64,000 nt of DNA, from the NCBI RefSeq assembly GCF_009601505.1, contig NZ_WITC01000095.1, forward strand, positions 21,114 through 85,113, written 5' to 3'. Positions within the stretch are counted from its first letter, which is position 1. Each line of letters opens with the position of its first letter. Source of the stretch: Sinorhizobium terangae (GTDB taxonomy: Bacteria; Pseudomonadota; Alphaproteobacteria; Rhizobiales; Rhizobiaceae). Made by a program: the position numbers and the translations under genes. Below are positions 46,100 through 54,796 of the stretch, piece after piece. Under the pieces are notes generated by a model. That model saw only the letters and a program-made list of their open reading frames with translations. It made no database searches and had not been told where the DNA came from.

Positions 46100-46645
46100 T
46101 CAATGTCCCGCGAATTCGATCAGTGTGCGGACATTGACGCCGAGGGCTTCGAGCTTCCTGCGCCCGCCAAGCTCTGGCAGATCGATGATGAAGCAAGCAG
46201 CCACGATATCCGCTCCCATCTGCTGCAGAAGCTTGACGGCGCCTTCGGCGGTCCCGCCGGTGGCGATCAGGTCATCGACCAGGATCACCTTCTCGCCCGG
46301 TTGGATCGCATCCCTGTGCATTTCCATCTCGTCCACGCCGTATTCGAGGCTGTAGGCGATGCGAACCGTATCGTGCGGCAGCTTGCCCTTCTTTCGGATC
46401 GGCACGAAGCCGGCCGAAAGCTGGTGGGCGATCGCACCGCCCAAGATGAACCCACGCGCCTCGATGCCGGCGATCTTCTCGATTTTGGTTCCAGCATAGG
46501 GGTGAACGAGTTCGTCGATCGCGCGGCGGAAAGCCCTCGGATTGCCGAGCAATGTCGTGATATCGCGAAACATGACGCCTGGCTTCGGGTAATCCGGAAT
46601 GCTCCGGATGGAGGAAATCAGTTCCGATTGAACGGTCGCGGTCAT
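46100..46645 (-). CDS. apt: Adenine phosphoribosyltransferase
   Basis: Salvages adenine to AMP with PRPP, linking to prs elsewhere in the window. The 181-residue protein has [17 protein letters not shown] at the N-terminus, the [12 protein letters not shown] loop, and the PRPP signature [17 protein letters not shown] (about residues 121-137). It is monocistronic on the minus strand and converges on the MaoC pair. Confidence 0.96.
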   Translation of the reverse strand: MTATVQSELISSIRSIPDYPKPGVMFRDITTLLGNPRAFRRAIDELVHPYAGTKIEKIAGIEARGFILGGAIAHQLSAGFVPIRKKGKLPHDTVRIAYSLEYGVDEMEMHRDAIQPGEKVILVDDLIATGGTAEGAVKLLQQMGADIVAACFIIDLPELGGRRKLEALGVNVRTLIEFAGH

Positions 46646-46870
46646 GACGAAAAAATAGCCTCTGCGAGTCTCATGGGAGGCAAAGCCATACCATCAACAA
46701 TGTGCAATTCTATAGAGGTTTCTTCGCGTTGCCGTCAGAAAGCTCACCCTCCCCGCCGCAAACCGCAAGGCCTTGCAAAATCTCCGCAGGGCATGCGGAA
46801 CAATTTGGCGGCGTCGGTGTTAATGTTGCGCTTGAATTTGCAAGGCACGCAATGGGGCGTAGCTGCGCGT

Positions 46871-46966
46871 GCGGCGTCGTGCGCCTTTCGAGACGCGGAA
46901 AGGACGCTGTAGCGCCTTGAATTGCTGCATGTTTTTACCCCAAAATCGGCTAAGGAAACATGCAGG
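46871..46966 (+). repeat. Two-module palindromic mosaic element
   Basis: Module A (GCGGCGTCGTGCGCCTTTCG...GGACGCTGTAG) is joined by the linker CGCCTTGAATTG to module B (CTGCATGTTTTTACC ... GGAAACATGCAG). It fills the rest of the 350-bp gap between apt and the DUF1059 gene, and no other feature is visible there. Confidence 0.72.
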
Positions 46967-46996
46967 AGAGCCAGCAGCAGAGGAAGGAGGGCCACC

Positions 46997-47182
46997 ATGC
47001 GCTTGTTTGAATGCGGTTCGCTCGTCCCGGGTTGTGAATGGCACACCCGCGCCGACAATGATGCGGAAATCGTCCGTCGCGTTGTGGAGCACATGCGCGT
47101 GACCCATGGCGAAACGGTCATCCGCGAGAACATGATCGACAACATCAAGGTTCGTATCGTGGACGAAAGCAAGGCCGCCTGA
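46997..47182 (+). CDS. DUF1059 small protein
   Basis: A 61-residue protein that starts behind AGGAAGGAGGGCCACC. The sequence MRLFECGSLVPGCEWHTRADND...HMRVTHGET matches DUF1059, a small family with conserved Cys and His in CGSLVPGCEWH, which may bind a metal. The function is unknown. It is transcribed away from apt, with a mosaic element upstream and the cca gene convergent downstream. Confidence 0.83.
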   Translation: MRLFECGSLVPGCEWHTRADNDAEIVRRVVEHMRVTHGETVIRENMIDNIKVRIVDESKAA

Positions 47183-47265
47183 CCGGAGCGGGGCAAGCGC
47201 CCTTTGCTGCCTTCGGATCGGATGGACCGCGGAGCGGTATCGCTCCGCCGACGTTACTTGGGTTG

Positions 47266-48528
47266 TCACGTCGAATCGCGCACCATCGATTCGAGCCGGG
47301 CTGCGAGCGCTGCCCGGCCGGGAGCGAAATTGCGCTCGATCCAGAAATTTTCGAGCTCGGACAGCACCTCGCCGACCTTGGGACCGGCCGGAATGCCGGC
47401 CTTCAGGACATCGGCTCCGGTCAAAGGAAAGACCGGGCGCTGCCACTTCATCGCACGCGAAAGAAGCCGCTGAAACGCGGCCGTTTCGGGAAGGAGCGAC
47501 GGATCGTTTTCGGACAGGCGGCGCGACGATGCGAGAGCAAGCCGCAGACGCGTAGTGATCCCGTCAGCGCCGGAGCGATAAAGCTGGCGATCGAGAGCCG
47601 CATCCGCGAGCGTTGCGGGAACCGCCGGTGCAGTGGCAAACCGCGCGAAATAGGCGGCCTCCGCCTTCGATAGACGCAATCGCGCCGCCATGGCATCGAG
47701 CCGTTCCGCATCCGGCGGAACGATCGCCGCCAGCCTGAGCAGCGGATCCGGCTTCCAGGAGAAGGCCTTCTCGGCGGCAATCAGGCCGGGAATGGCGTCA
47801 ATGCCCCACTTCTCGGTCTCCGGCAGGATTTCGGAGAGCACGCCCGCTTGGCGCATCCACAGCAGTGCGCGACCTGGGTCATCGGCGGCGAGCAGTTTCT
47901 TCGTTTCGGACCAGACCCGTTCCGCCGAAAGCGTCGAGAGCTTCGCACGCGCCTGTGCGCAGGCCCGCAGCCCATCTGCGTCGGGTCGGCCGGCGCCGTA
48001 ATAGGCAAAGAACCGGAAGAAGCGCAGGATGCGCAGGTAATCCTCCCGGACGCGCTCGGCGGCATTGCCGATGAAACGCAGCGTCCGGCTCTCGAGATCG
48101 GCAAGGCCGCCGACATGGTCGATTACTTGACCATTGCTGTCCGCATAAAGCGCATTGATCGTAAAGTCACGGCGCTCCGCATCCGCCCGCCAGTCGGTCC
48201 CGAAAGCCACTTCGGCGCGGCGCCCGTCGGTTGCAACGTCGCGCCGCAGCGTCGTCACTTCATAGGGCGTCCCGTCGATGACGAGGGTGACCGTGCCATG
48301 CTCGACACCGGTCGGCACGACCTTGATGCCCGCTGCCTTCGCCCGTTCAGCAACATCCTCGGGCCGCCAGGTGGTCGCCATGTCGACATCGCCGGCCGGC
48401 AGTCCCATGAGGCTGTTGCGGATCGCGCCGCCGACCACACGCACCTCGCCGCCGTCGACGTCCAGGACGTCGAAAACACGCCGGAGCGAGGGAGCCTGAA
48501 ACCACGCCTCAGCGGCAACGGAAGTCAT
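47266..48528 (-). CDS. cca: CCA tRNA nucleotidyltransferase / poly(A) polymerase family
   Basis: Adds or repairs the CCA end of tRNA. The 420-residue protein has the class II nucleotidyltransferase motif VGGAIRNSLMGLPAGDVDMAT with the two Asp metal ligands, the RRDFTINALY motif and the RFIGNAAERVREDYLRILRFFRF brace. The C-terminal half is helical, with a fairly variable domain. The ATG at 48528 overlaps the Nudix stop codon by four bases. A longer frame that runs to 49320 in the same frame is a shadow of the upstream genes. Confidence 0.93.
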   Translation of the reverse strand: MTSVAAEAWFQAPSLRRVFDVLDVDGGEVRVVGGAIRNSLMGLPAGDVDMATTWRPEDVAERAKAAGIKVVPTGVEHGTVTLVIDGTPYEVTTLRRDVATDGRRAEVAFGTDWRADAERRDFTINALYADSNGQVIDHVGGLADLESRTLRFIGNAAERVREDYLRILRFFRFFAYYGAGRPDADGLRACAQARAKLSTLSAERVWSETKKLLAADDPGRALLWMRQAGVLSEILPETEKWGIDAIPGLIAAEKAFSWKPDPLLRLAAIVPPDAERLDAMAARLRLSKAEAAYFARFATAPAVPATLADAALDRQLYRSGADGITTRLRLALASSRRLSENDPSLLPETAAFQRLLSRAMKWQRPVFPLTGADVLKAGIPAGPKVGEVLSELENFWIERNFAPGRAALAARLESMVRDST

Positions 48529-49157
48529 GCATAAAGCCTTTCGTAGAGCATGCGGACGATCCCCGCGGTAATCCCCCAAATATTCCGTTCGCCATAAGGC
48601 ATGCGGTAGAACTGCCGCTCCGCACCCTGCCAATGGCTGCGTCCGCGCCCGTGATTGACAGGGTTCATCAAGAAAGAAAGCGGCACTTCGAACACGCTTT
48701 CCACCTCTTCCGGATTGGGCGCGAGTTCGAACCCCGGCTGCACGACCGCGAGCACCGGCGTGATGCGGAAGCCCGACATGGCCATATAGTGCGGCAGACG
48801 GCCGATCGTCTCGACGAAGCGGGGGTCGAGGCCGATCTCCTCCTGCGCCTCGCGGAGCGCCGCAACTTCGATGGACTGATCCTCGGGATCGACGGCCCCG
48901 CCCGGAAAGGCCACCTGACCCGAGTGCTTGCGCAACGTCGACGTCCGCTGGGTAAAGATCACGCTCGCGTCTTCGCCATCGTCGACGACCGGCACAAGCA
49001 CGGCCGCGTCCTTCAAATGGAGAGTTTCGAGGTAGGGCACGATGCCCGGATTGAGCAGGAAATCGCCGTGATCGCGCCAGGCCGTCTCGACCGGCCCACC
49101 GGCCTGGGCGAGCGCCCTGCGGCGAAACTCGTCGGCGGAAAAGGGATGATTTGTCAT
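48525..49157 (-). CDS. Nudix CoA pyrophosphatase-like hydrolase
   Basis: A 210-residue Nudix hydrolase of the CoA-diphosphatase (NudL/UPF0035) type. The family motif FTQRTSTLRKHSGQVAFPGGAVDPEDQ precedes the Nudix box with the core LREAQEEIGLD (about residues 102-112). It starts and stops by 4-base ATGA overlaps with DUF1285 upstream and cca downstream, so the three are one operon. The substrate may be CoA, short acyl-CoA or another dinucleoside diphosphate. Confidence 0.92.
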   Translation of the reverse strand: MTNHPFSADEFRRRALAQAGGPVETAWRDHGDFLLNPGIVPYLETLHLKDAAVLVPVVDDGEDASVIFTQRTSTLRKHSGQVAFPGGAVDPEDQSIEVAALREAQEEIGLDPRFVETIGRLPHYMAMSGFRITPVLAVVQPGFELAPNPEEVESVFEVPLSFLMNPVNHGRGRSHWQGAERQFYRMPYGERNIWGITAGIVRMLYERLYA

Positions 49158-49777
49158 TGCGAGAGGGCTTCCAGCTCCGCCGCCGGCATGATCGGAAAGG
49201 TGGCGCCGGACGATTTGACGCAGAACATGTCGACGCCATCGATCTCGACCGTTTCGCCCAGTTCGACAATGTCATACATGACCGGCCTCGATACGAGCGC
49301 CTCAAGCCGCCCACGCACATGAAGGTAGGGCTTCAGTTCGCGATTTTCGCCGTGGACGACGAAGCGGAGGGGATGCTCCGGCCCGGCTTCCACCACATCG
49401 CCAACATTGGTGCGAAATGTCAGGACATTTTCGCCATCCTTGTCAGTAACGCTCATCTCCACGGCGATGAACGGAGCGTCCGCAATGCGGATGCCGACCT
49501 TTTCCACTGGCGTGACGAGGTAGGTCCTGCCGTCCTCGTCCTTGCGGAGCACGGTGGAAAACAGCCGGACGAGCGGCTGGCGACCGATCGGTGTTCCCAT
49601 GTAGAACCACGTTCCGTCGCCACGGATTTCCATGTCGATGTCGCCGCAAAACGGCGGATTCCAACGGTCGACCGGCGGCAATCCCCGCGCTTCACCGCCC
49701 CTCTCGCCGGCGGCGCGGGCAATCAGCGCGGCAAGGCCGGCCGCGTCGCCCGTTTGCTGAATCTTGGCCTCTGCCAT
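49154..49777 (-). CDS. DUF1285 domain protein
   Basis: A 207-residue cytosolic protein matching DUF1285. Typical pieces are PPVDRWNPPFCGDIDMEIRGDGTWFYMGTPIGRQPLVRLFSTVLRKDEDGRTYLVTPVEKVGIRIADAPFIAVEM, and the repeated TFRTNVGDVVEAGPEHPLRFV. The crystal structures of such proteins look like ligand-binding beta folds with no known activity. The ATG at 49777 has a GGGACGGA site. It opens the operon with the Nudix and cca genes and is divergent from the MoxR operon. Confidence 0.9.
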   Translation of the reverse strand: MAEAKIQQTGDAAGLAALIARAAGERGGEARGLPPVDRWNPPFCGDIDMEIRGDGTWFYMGTPIGRQPLVRLFSTVLRKDEDGRTYLVTPVEKVGIRIADAPFIAVEMSVTDKDGENVLTFRTNVGDVVEAGPEHPLRFVVHGENRELKPYLHVRGRLEALVSRPVMYDIVELGETVEIDGVDMFCVKSSGATFPIMPAAELEALSQ

Positions 49778-49945
49778 CGTTCCGTCCCGTTTGGTCCTGA
49801 TCTTGCTTTTGAAGCATAACGCGTTCAGACGAACGTGCGAGGGATGCTCCGGCCTCCGGTTTTGGGGCATTCCGTCCGCATCGACGAGCATGCGGGATGC
49901 ACGGCGAGCGTCCTGCAAGCTCACGACATAGTGCGTTGGCGGCGG

Positions 49946-49973
49946 CTTGTCAGCCGCCTGCCAGGGTCTAAAT
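49946..49973 (+). promoter_or_regulatory. Candidate promoter of the MoxR operon
   Basis: CTTGTC (49946-49951) and CTAAAT (49968-49973) are 16 bases apart, near the alphaproteobacterial housekeeping consensus. About 68 bases separate it from the first start codon. The other side of this gap must hold the DUF1285 operon promoter. Confidence 0.4.
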
Positions 49974-50041
49974 TGAAAAATACGGACTGAATATCAGGCA
50001 ATGGCGATTCGGTTCAGCAGCGACGATCTGGGAGAATTGCG

Positions 50042-51055
50042 ATGAGTGTTATGAAAAGCGCGACAGATGCGGCCGACGAGAAGGCAATCGTCGCGGCCGC
50101 GGAAGCCGCACTGGGTGAGATCGCGCTCATACGCGCCGAAGTCGGCAAGGTGATCTTCGGCCAGGAAAGCGTGATCGAGCAGACGCTGCTCGCCGTGCTG
50201 TCCGGCGGCCATGCGCTGCTCGTTGGCGTGCCGGGCCTTGCCAAGACCAAACTCGTTGCCACGCTCGGTACCGTGCTCGGGCTCGACAACAGCCGTATCC
50301 AGTTCACGCCCGACCTGATGCCTTCCGACATTCTGGGCTCGGAAGTGATGGACCAGGACGCCGCGGGCTATCGGTCGTTTCGTTTCGTCCCCGGCCCGAT
50401 ATTCACCCAGCTGCTGATGGCGGACGAGATCAACCGCGCCTCGCCGCGCACGCAGTCGGCGCTGTTGCAGGCCATGCAGGAGTACCACATCACTGTTGCC
50501 GGCGTCCGCAAGGACCTGCCCCAGCCGTTCCACGTGCTCGCGACCCAGAACCCGCTCGAGCAGGAGGGAACCTACCCCCTGCCGGAAGCGCAGCTCGACC
50601 GTTTCCTGATGCAGGTCGATGTCGGCTACCCCGAGCTTGCCGCCGAACGGCAAATCCTCCTGGAAACGACCGGCGTCGCTGAAGCCGAAGCGCGACCGGT
50701 GATCGACGCCCAGCGCCTCCTGCAGATCCAGAGTCTGATCCGCCAGATGCCGGTCGGCGAGAAGGTGGTCGATGCCATCCTGTCGCTCGTGCGCTCTGCC
50801 CGCCCGGGCAACGGCAACTCGACCACCGACAAGAATGTCGCCTGGGGCCCAGGTCCGCGTGCAGGCCAGGCCCTGATGCTGTGCGCCCGTGCGCGCGCCC
50901 TCTATGACGGCCGCCTGGCGCCTTCCGCCGACGATATCCTGGCTCTTGCCGAACCCGTGCTGCAGCACCGCATGGCGCTCACCTTCGCCGCCCGTGCGGA
51001 AGGCATGACTGTGCGCGACGTCATCGACGGCCTGGTGAAAAGAGCCAAGGGTTAA
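50042..51055 (+). CDS. MoxR-family AAA+ ATPase
   Basis: A 337-residue AAA+ protein. Walker A is GVPGLAKTK (about residues 62-70), Walker B LLMADEINR (about 125-133), with the sensor motif ATQNPLEQEGTYPLPEAQLDRF. MoxR ATPases act as chaperones or activators with VWA-domain partners. It starts behind GGGAGAATTGCG. It opens a five-gene operon: DUF58, a BatA/DUF4159 membrane protein, another membrane protein and an acetyltransferase, with three-base spacing to the next gene. Confidence 0.96.
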   Translation: MSVMKSATDAADEKAIVAAAEAALGEIALIRAEVGKVIFGQESVIEQTLLAVLSGGHALLVGVPGLAKTKLVATLGTVLGLDNSRIQFTPDLMPSDILGSEVMDQDAAGYRSFRFVPGPIFTQLLMADEINRASPRTQSALLQAMQEYHITVAGVRKDLPQPFHVLATQNPLEQEGTYPLPEAQLDRFLMQVDVGYPELAAERQILLETTGVAEAEARPVIDAQRLLQIQSLIRQMPVGEKVVDAILSLVRSARPGNGNSTTDKNVAWGPGPRAGQALMLCARARALYDGRLAPSADDILALAEPVLQHRMALTFAARAEGMTVRDVIDGLVKRAKG

Positions 51056-51058
51056 TGC

Positions 51059-51979
51059 ATGGCCTCGATCGGGCACATAGTCGCGCGTACCCCCTCCGGC
51101 GAAGTCCTGTCGCGCGCTCAACAGCGCGCAATGCTCGTTCCGGACTGCCTTGTCGAAGCTCGCAGGATTGCCAACACGGTGATCTCCGGGTGGCATGGCC
51201 GGCGCAAGCGGGGTATCGGCGAAAATTTCTGGCAGTTCCGCCCCTATAGCGAGGGCGAAAGCCTGTCTCGCATCGACTGGCGCCGCTCCGCCCGCGACGA
51301 CCATACCTATGTCCGCGACCGCGAATGGGAGGCGGCCCATACCATCTGGCTTTGGGCGGACCTATCCCCCTCGATGATGTACAAGTCGACGCTCGGCGCG
51401 GTTTCGAAGGAAAGCCGTGCACTGGTGCTGATGCTGGCGCTTGCGGAAATTCTCGCCCGCTCCGGCGAGCGGATCGGCTGCCCCGGCGTCATGGAGCCGG
51501 TCTCCGCGCGCAATGCAGCCGAACGATTGGCAACGGCGATCATGCTGAGCCAGCTTTCCGAGGGCCTGCCCGAGACCAGCATGATCCGCAATGCCAGCGA
51601 TCTGGTGCTGATAGGCGATTTTCTCGACCCGGCCGACAAGGTGATGGAGCGTCTTGCTCCGCTCGCCCGCCGCGGTTTCCGCGGCCATATGGTCGAGATC
51701 GCCGACCCGGCCGAGGAAGTCTTCCCCTATGCCGGGCGAACCGAATTCACCGACCCGGAGACCGGCGAAAAGCTGACCGCCGGACGCGCAGAGATCCTGC
51801 AGGAGGATTATCAGCGCGCCTATCTCGCCCGCCGCGACAGCCTGGGCTCGAGCCTCAGGCATCTCGGCTGGACCTTCATCCCGCATAGGACCGACCGCCC
51901 CGCCTCCGAGGCGCTGGTTGCCGTGCACATGTATCTTTCCGGAATGCCTGGACGCGCAACGCATGGAGGTCTGCTATGA
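51059..51979 (+). CDS. DUF58 (VWA-like) protein
   Basis: A 306-residue DUF58 protein, a usual partner of MoxR ATPases. The family motif is KRGIGENFWQFRPYSEGESLSRIDWRRSARDDHTYVRDREWE (about residues 57-100), followed by the VWA-like segment WLWADLSPSMMY. Its ATG is three bases after moxR, and its stop overlaps the next ATG (ATGA), so translation is coupled. It is cytosolic or peripherally bound to the inner membrane. Its exact role is unknown. Confidence 0.93.
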   Translation: MASIGHIVARTPSGEVLSRAQQRAMLVPDCLVEARRIANTVISGWHGRRKRGIGENFWQFRPYSEGESLSRIDWRRSARDDHTYVRDREWEAAHTIWLWADLSPSMMYKSTLGAVSKESRALVLMLALAEILARSGERIGCPGVMEPVSARNAAERLATAIMLSQLSEGLPETSMIRNASDLVLIGDFLDPADKVMERLAPLARRGFRGHMVEIADPAEEVFPYAGRTEFTDPETGEKLTAGRAEILQEDYQRAYLARRDSLGSSLRHLGWTFIPHRTDRPASEALVAVHMYLSGMPGRATHGGLL

Positions 51980-54786
51980 TCGGCGGCCTTTCCTTCGTCT
52001 TCGCCAATCCTGCCATGCTGGCCGCGCTTGTCGCGCTGCCGGTGATCTGGTGGCTTTTGCGGATGACGCCGCCTCGACCAGCGGCCGAGGTCTTTCCACC
52101 GCTGCGCATCCTCGCCTCGGTTCTGAAGCGCGAGGAGACCCCGTCGAAGAGCCCCTGGTGGCTGACGCTTCTCAGGATGATGATGGCGACCGCCGTCATT
52201 TTCGCGATCGCCGATCCGGTCTTCAATCCGCGCACCAACACGCTCGCGTCCTCCGGCCCGCTCGCGCTTTTGATCGACAACAGCTGGGCGACGGCGCCCG
52301 ATTGGGAGCGGCGGGTCGAGGCTGCCTCGGCGCTCATCGACGACGCGGAGTCGAGAGACCTTGCCGTCTCGATCGTTTTCACCGGCGAGCGACAGCATAA
52401 TGCGACGCCGGGATCGGCCGGAGCCGCGCGCAACCGCCTGGCTGCCGCGTCGCCCGAACCGCTTCCGGCCGATCGCCGCTCCGCGATCGCGGCCATGCGG
52501 ACGACCTTCAAGGGCTCAGCACCCGGCACGCTCGCCTTCGTTACAGACGGCATCGAAGCTGTTGACGGCAAGACGATGGAGGCACTTGCCGGACTTGGCG
52601 CGGCCAACCTCCGGGTGATCGAGGCCGACGGCAGTCAAGCGATAGCGCTGACCGACAGCAGCAACGAAAACGCCGGCATGTCGGTGACCGCGAGCCGGTT
52701 GAAAACCGATGATCGCCGTTCCGTGTCGATCGTCGCTTACGATACGCGTGGCCGCGCCATCGCCGATGGCGCGATCGATTTCGCGCCCGGTGAAGCGGTT
52801 GCGAAGGGAACGATCGCCGCGCCCTTCGAGCTGCGCAACGATTTCGCCCGCATCGGCATCGAAGGCGCCGCGACCGCAGGCAGCGTCCACTTGCTCGACG
52901 ATGGCTTCCGCCGCCGTCGCGTCGCTCTCCTGAGCGGCGAGGCTCGCGATCTTTCCCAGCCCCTGCTGTCGCCGCTCTACTACATCAACCGGGCGTTGGC
53001 TCCCTATGCCGATCTCATCGAACCGCGCGAGACCGACCTTGCCGTTGCCATTCCGGAACTTCTGGAACAACGGCCCTCGGTCCTGATCATGGCCGACATC
53101 GGCCGCTTGCCGGAAGAGATGTATCCGCTCATGAAGAAGTGGATCGATAATGGCGGCACGTTGATCCGCTTTGCCGGGCCGCGGCTTGCGGCGGCACCGG
53201 CCGACGATCCGCTCGTCCCCGTGCCGCTGAGGCAAGGTGAGCGGGCGCTTGGCGGAGCGCTTTCCTGGTCCGAGCCGCAGCCGCTCGCCGACTATCCTGG
53301 CAACGGCCCCTTTGCCGGCATGCCACGTCCGACCGATATTCTCGTCAAGCGGCAGGTCCTGGCCGAACCTACGGCTGACCTCGCCGAGCGGACCTGGGCA
53401 AATCTCGCGGATGGAACGCCCTTGGTGACGACGGCGGTCCAGGGATCTGGACGCATCATCCTCTTCCATGTCAGCGCCGAGGCAACCTGGTCGAACCTGC
53501 CGATTTCCGGGCATTTCGTTGAAATGCTCCGCCGCAGTGTGCAGCTTTCGCGCAGCGGCGGCGTCGCAAGCGAAGGCAAGGTGCAGGCGCAGACGCTGGC
53601 ACCCTACCGGCTGCTGAACGCCGACGGCGTCCTTGTTGCCGAAACCGGCAATGCGCGGCCGCTTAACGTCGCTCCCGGCAAGGCGCCGCTTGCAACTCCG
53701 GAAAACCCGCCGGGGCTCTACGGTTCCGAAGACGGTTTCACGGCGTTGAACCTGCTTCCGCGCGACGCGCAACTCAAGCCGATCGACATGGCGGCGGCGG
53801 GCCCGCACAGCTCAGAACGGCTGACCGGCGAGGAAAGCTGGTCGCTGAAGCCTGCTCTCTTGACGCTGGCACTGCTTCTGCTCCTTACCGACGCCATCGT
53901 CGTTCTCTTCATGGGCGGAGCCTTTTCGCGCATACGGATGGCAAGGAGCGCCACCGCAGCCCTCTTCGTGCTGTGTGGCACCCTTGTCCTCCTGCCGCCG
54001 CAAGCGTTGGCGGATGACACCCGTCCGGACGACCAACAGATCCTCGAACACCTCGATACGACCCATCTCGCCTATGTCGTCACCGGGGAAGACGAGGTCG
54101 ATCGTCTCTCCGAACGCGGTCTCACGGGCCTTACCGATTTCCTGACCTATCGCACGACGCTCGAGCCGGGCGCGCCCGTCGGGCTCGACATTTCCAAGGA
54201 CGAACTCAACTTCTATCCAATCATCTATTGGCCGATCTCCGCCAATGCGCCGATGCCGAGCCCGCAGGCCGTCAGCCGCATCGACGCCTATATGCGCGCA
54301 GGCGGCACAGTGCTCTTCGACACCCGCGACCAGTTCTCCTCGCTCGGCGCCTCGTCGAACGGGACGAGCCCGAACAGCGAACGGCTACAGGCGATCCTAG
54401 CCAATCTCGACATTCCACCGCTGGAGCCCGTTCCGAGCGACCATGTGCTGACCAAGGCCTTCTATCTGCTCACGAATTTTCCGGGCCGCTACACCGGCAG
54501 CCCTCTCTGGATCGAGGCGCAATTCGACAATCGCGAAGGGCCAAGCGACCGCCCGGCCCGGTCAGGAGACGGCGTCACGCCGATCATGATCACCGGCAAC
54601 GACTTTGCCGGCGCCTGGGCCGTGGACACGAACGGCGTCGCGCTCCTGCCAACCGTTCCGCCGGACGAGATGCAGCGCGAATACGCGTTCCGCTCCGGCG
54701 TCAACATCATGATGTATATGCTGACCGGCAACTACAAAGCCGACCAGGTGCACGTGCCCGCCCTGCTCGAGCGGCTCGGTCAGTGA
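51976..54786 (+). CDS. BatA N-terminal/DUF4159 membrane protein
   Basis: A 936-residue inner-membrane protein. The first 75 residues carry two membrane helices (FANPAMLAALVALPVIWWLLRM and LLRMMMATAVIFAIADPV) like the BatA family. A VWA-like domain (from about 92: LALLIDNSWATAPDWERR) and a large periplasmic middle region follow. Then come helices at about 628-648 and 660-680, and the C-terminal DUF4159 domain (about 690-935: FLTYRTTLEPGAPVGLDISKDELNFYPIIYWPIS). The layout suggests a complex with the MoxR and DUF58 proteins. The function is not known; related loci affect envelope stress and cell shape. Confidence 0.9.
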   Translation: MIGGLSFVFANPAMLAALVALPVIWWLLRMTPPRPAAEVFPPLRILASVLKREETPSKSPWWLTLLRMMMATAVIFAIADPVFNPRTNTLASSGPLALLIDNSWATAPDWERRVEAASALIDDAESRDLAVSIVFTGERQHNATPGSAGAARNRLAAASPEPLPADRRSAIAAMRTTFKGSAPGTLAFVTDGIEAVDGKTMEALAGLGAANLRVIEADGSQAIALTDSSNENAGMSVTASRLKTDDRRSVSIVAYDTRGRAIADGAIDFAPGEAVAKGTIAAPFELRNDFARIGIEGAATAGSVHLLDDGFRRRRVALLSGEARDLSQPLLSPLYYINRALAPYADLIEPRETDLAVAIPELLEQRPSVLIMADIGRLPEEMYPLMKKWIDNGGTLIRFAGPRLAAAPADDPLVPVPLRQGERALGGALSWSEPQPLADYPGNGPFAGMPRPTDILVKRQVLAEPTADLAERTWANLADGTPLVTTAVQGSGRIILFHVSAEATWSNLPISGHFVEMLRRSVQLSRSGGVASEGKVQAQTLAPYRLLNADGVLVAETGNARPLNVAPGKAPLATPENPPGLYGSEDGFTALNLLPRDAQLKPIDMAAAGPHSSERLTGEESWSLKPALLTLALLLLLTDAIVVLFMGGAFSRIRMARSATAALFVLCGTLVLLPPQALADDTRPDDQQILEHLDTTHLAYVVTGEDEVDRLSERGLTGLTDFLTYRTTLEPGAPVGLDISKDELNFYPIIYWPISANAPMPSPQAVSRIDAYMRAGGTVLFDTRDQFSSLGASSNGTSPNSERLQAILANLDIPPLEPVPSDHVLTKAFYLLTNFPGRYTGSPLWIEAQFDNREGPSDRPARSGDGVTPIMITGNDFAGAWAVDTNGVALLPTVPPDEMQREYAFRSGVNIMMYMLTGNYKADQVHVPALLERLGQ

Positions 54787-54796
54787 GGACCGTTCG

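Noticed and set aside
47266..49320. 684-codon minus-strand frame around cca
   Set aside because: Only the part from 48528 is CCA transferase. The extension overlaps the Nudix and DUF1285 genes in another frame and lacks a start at a sensible place.
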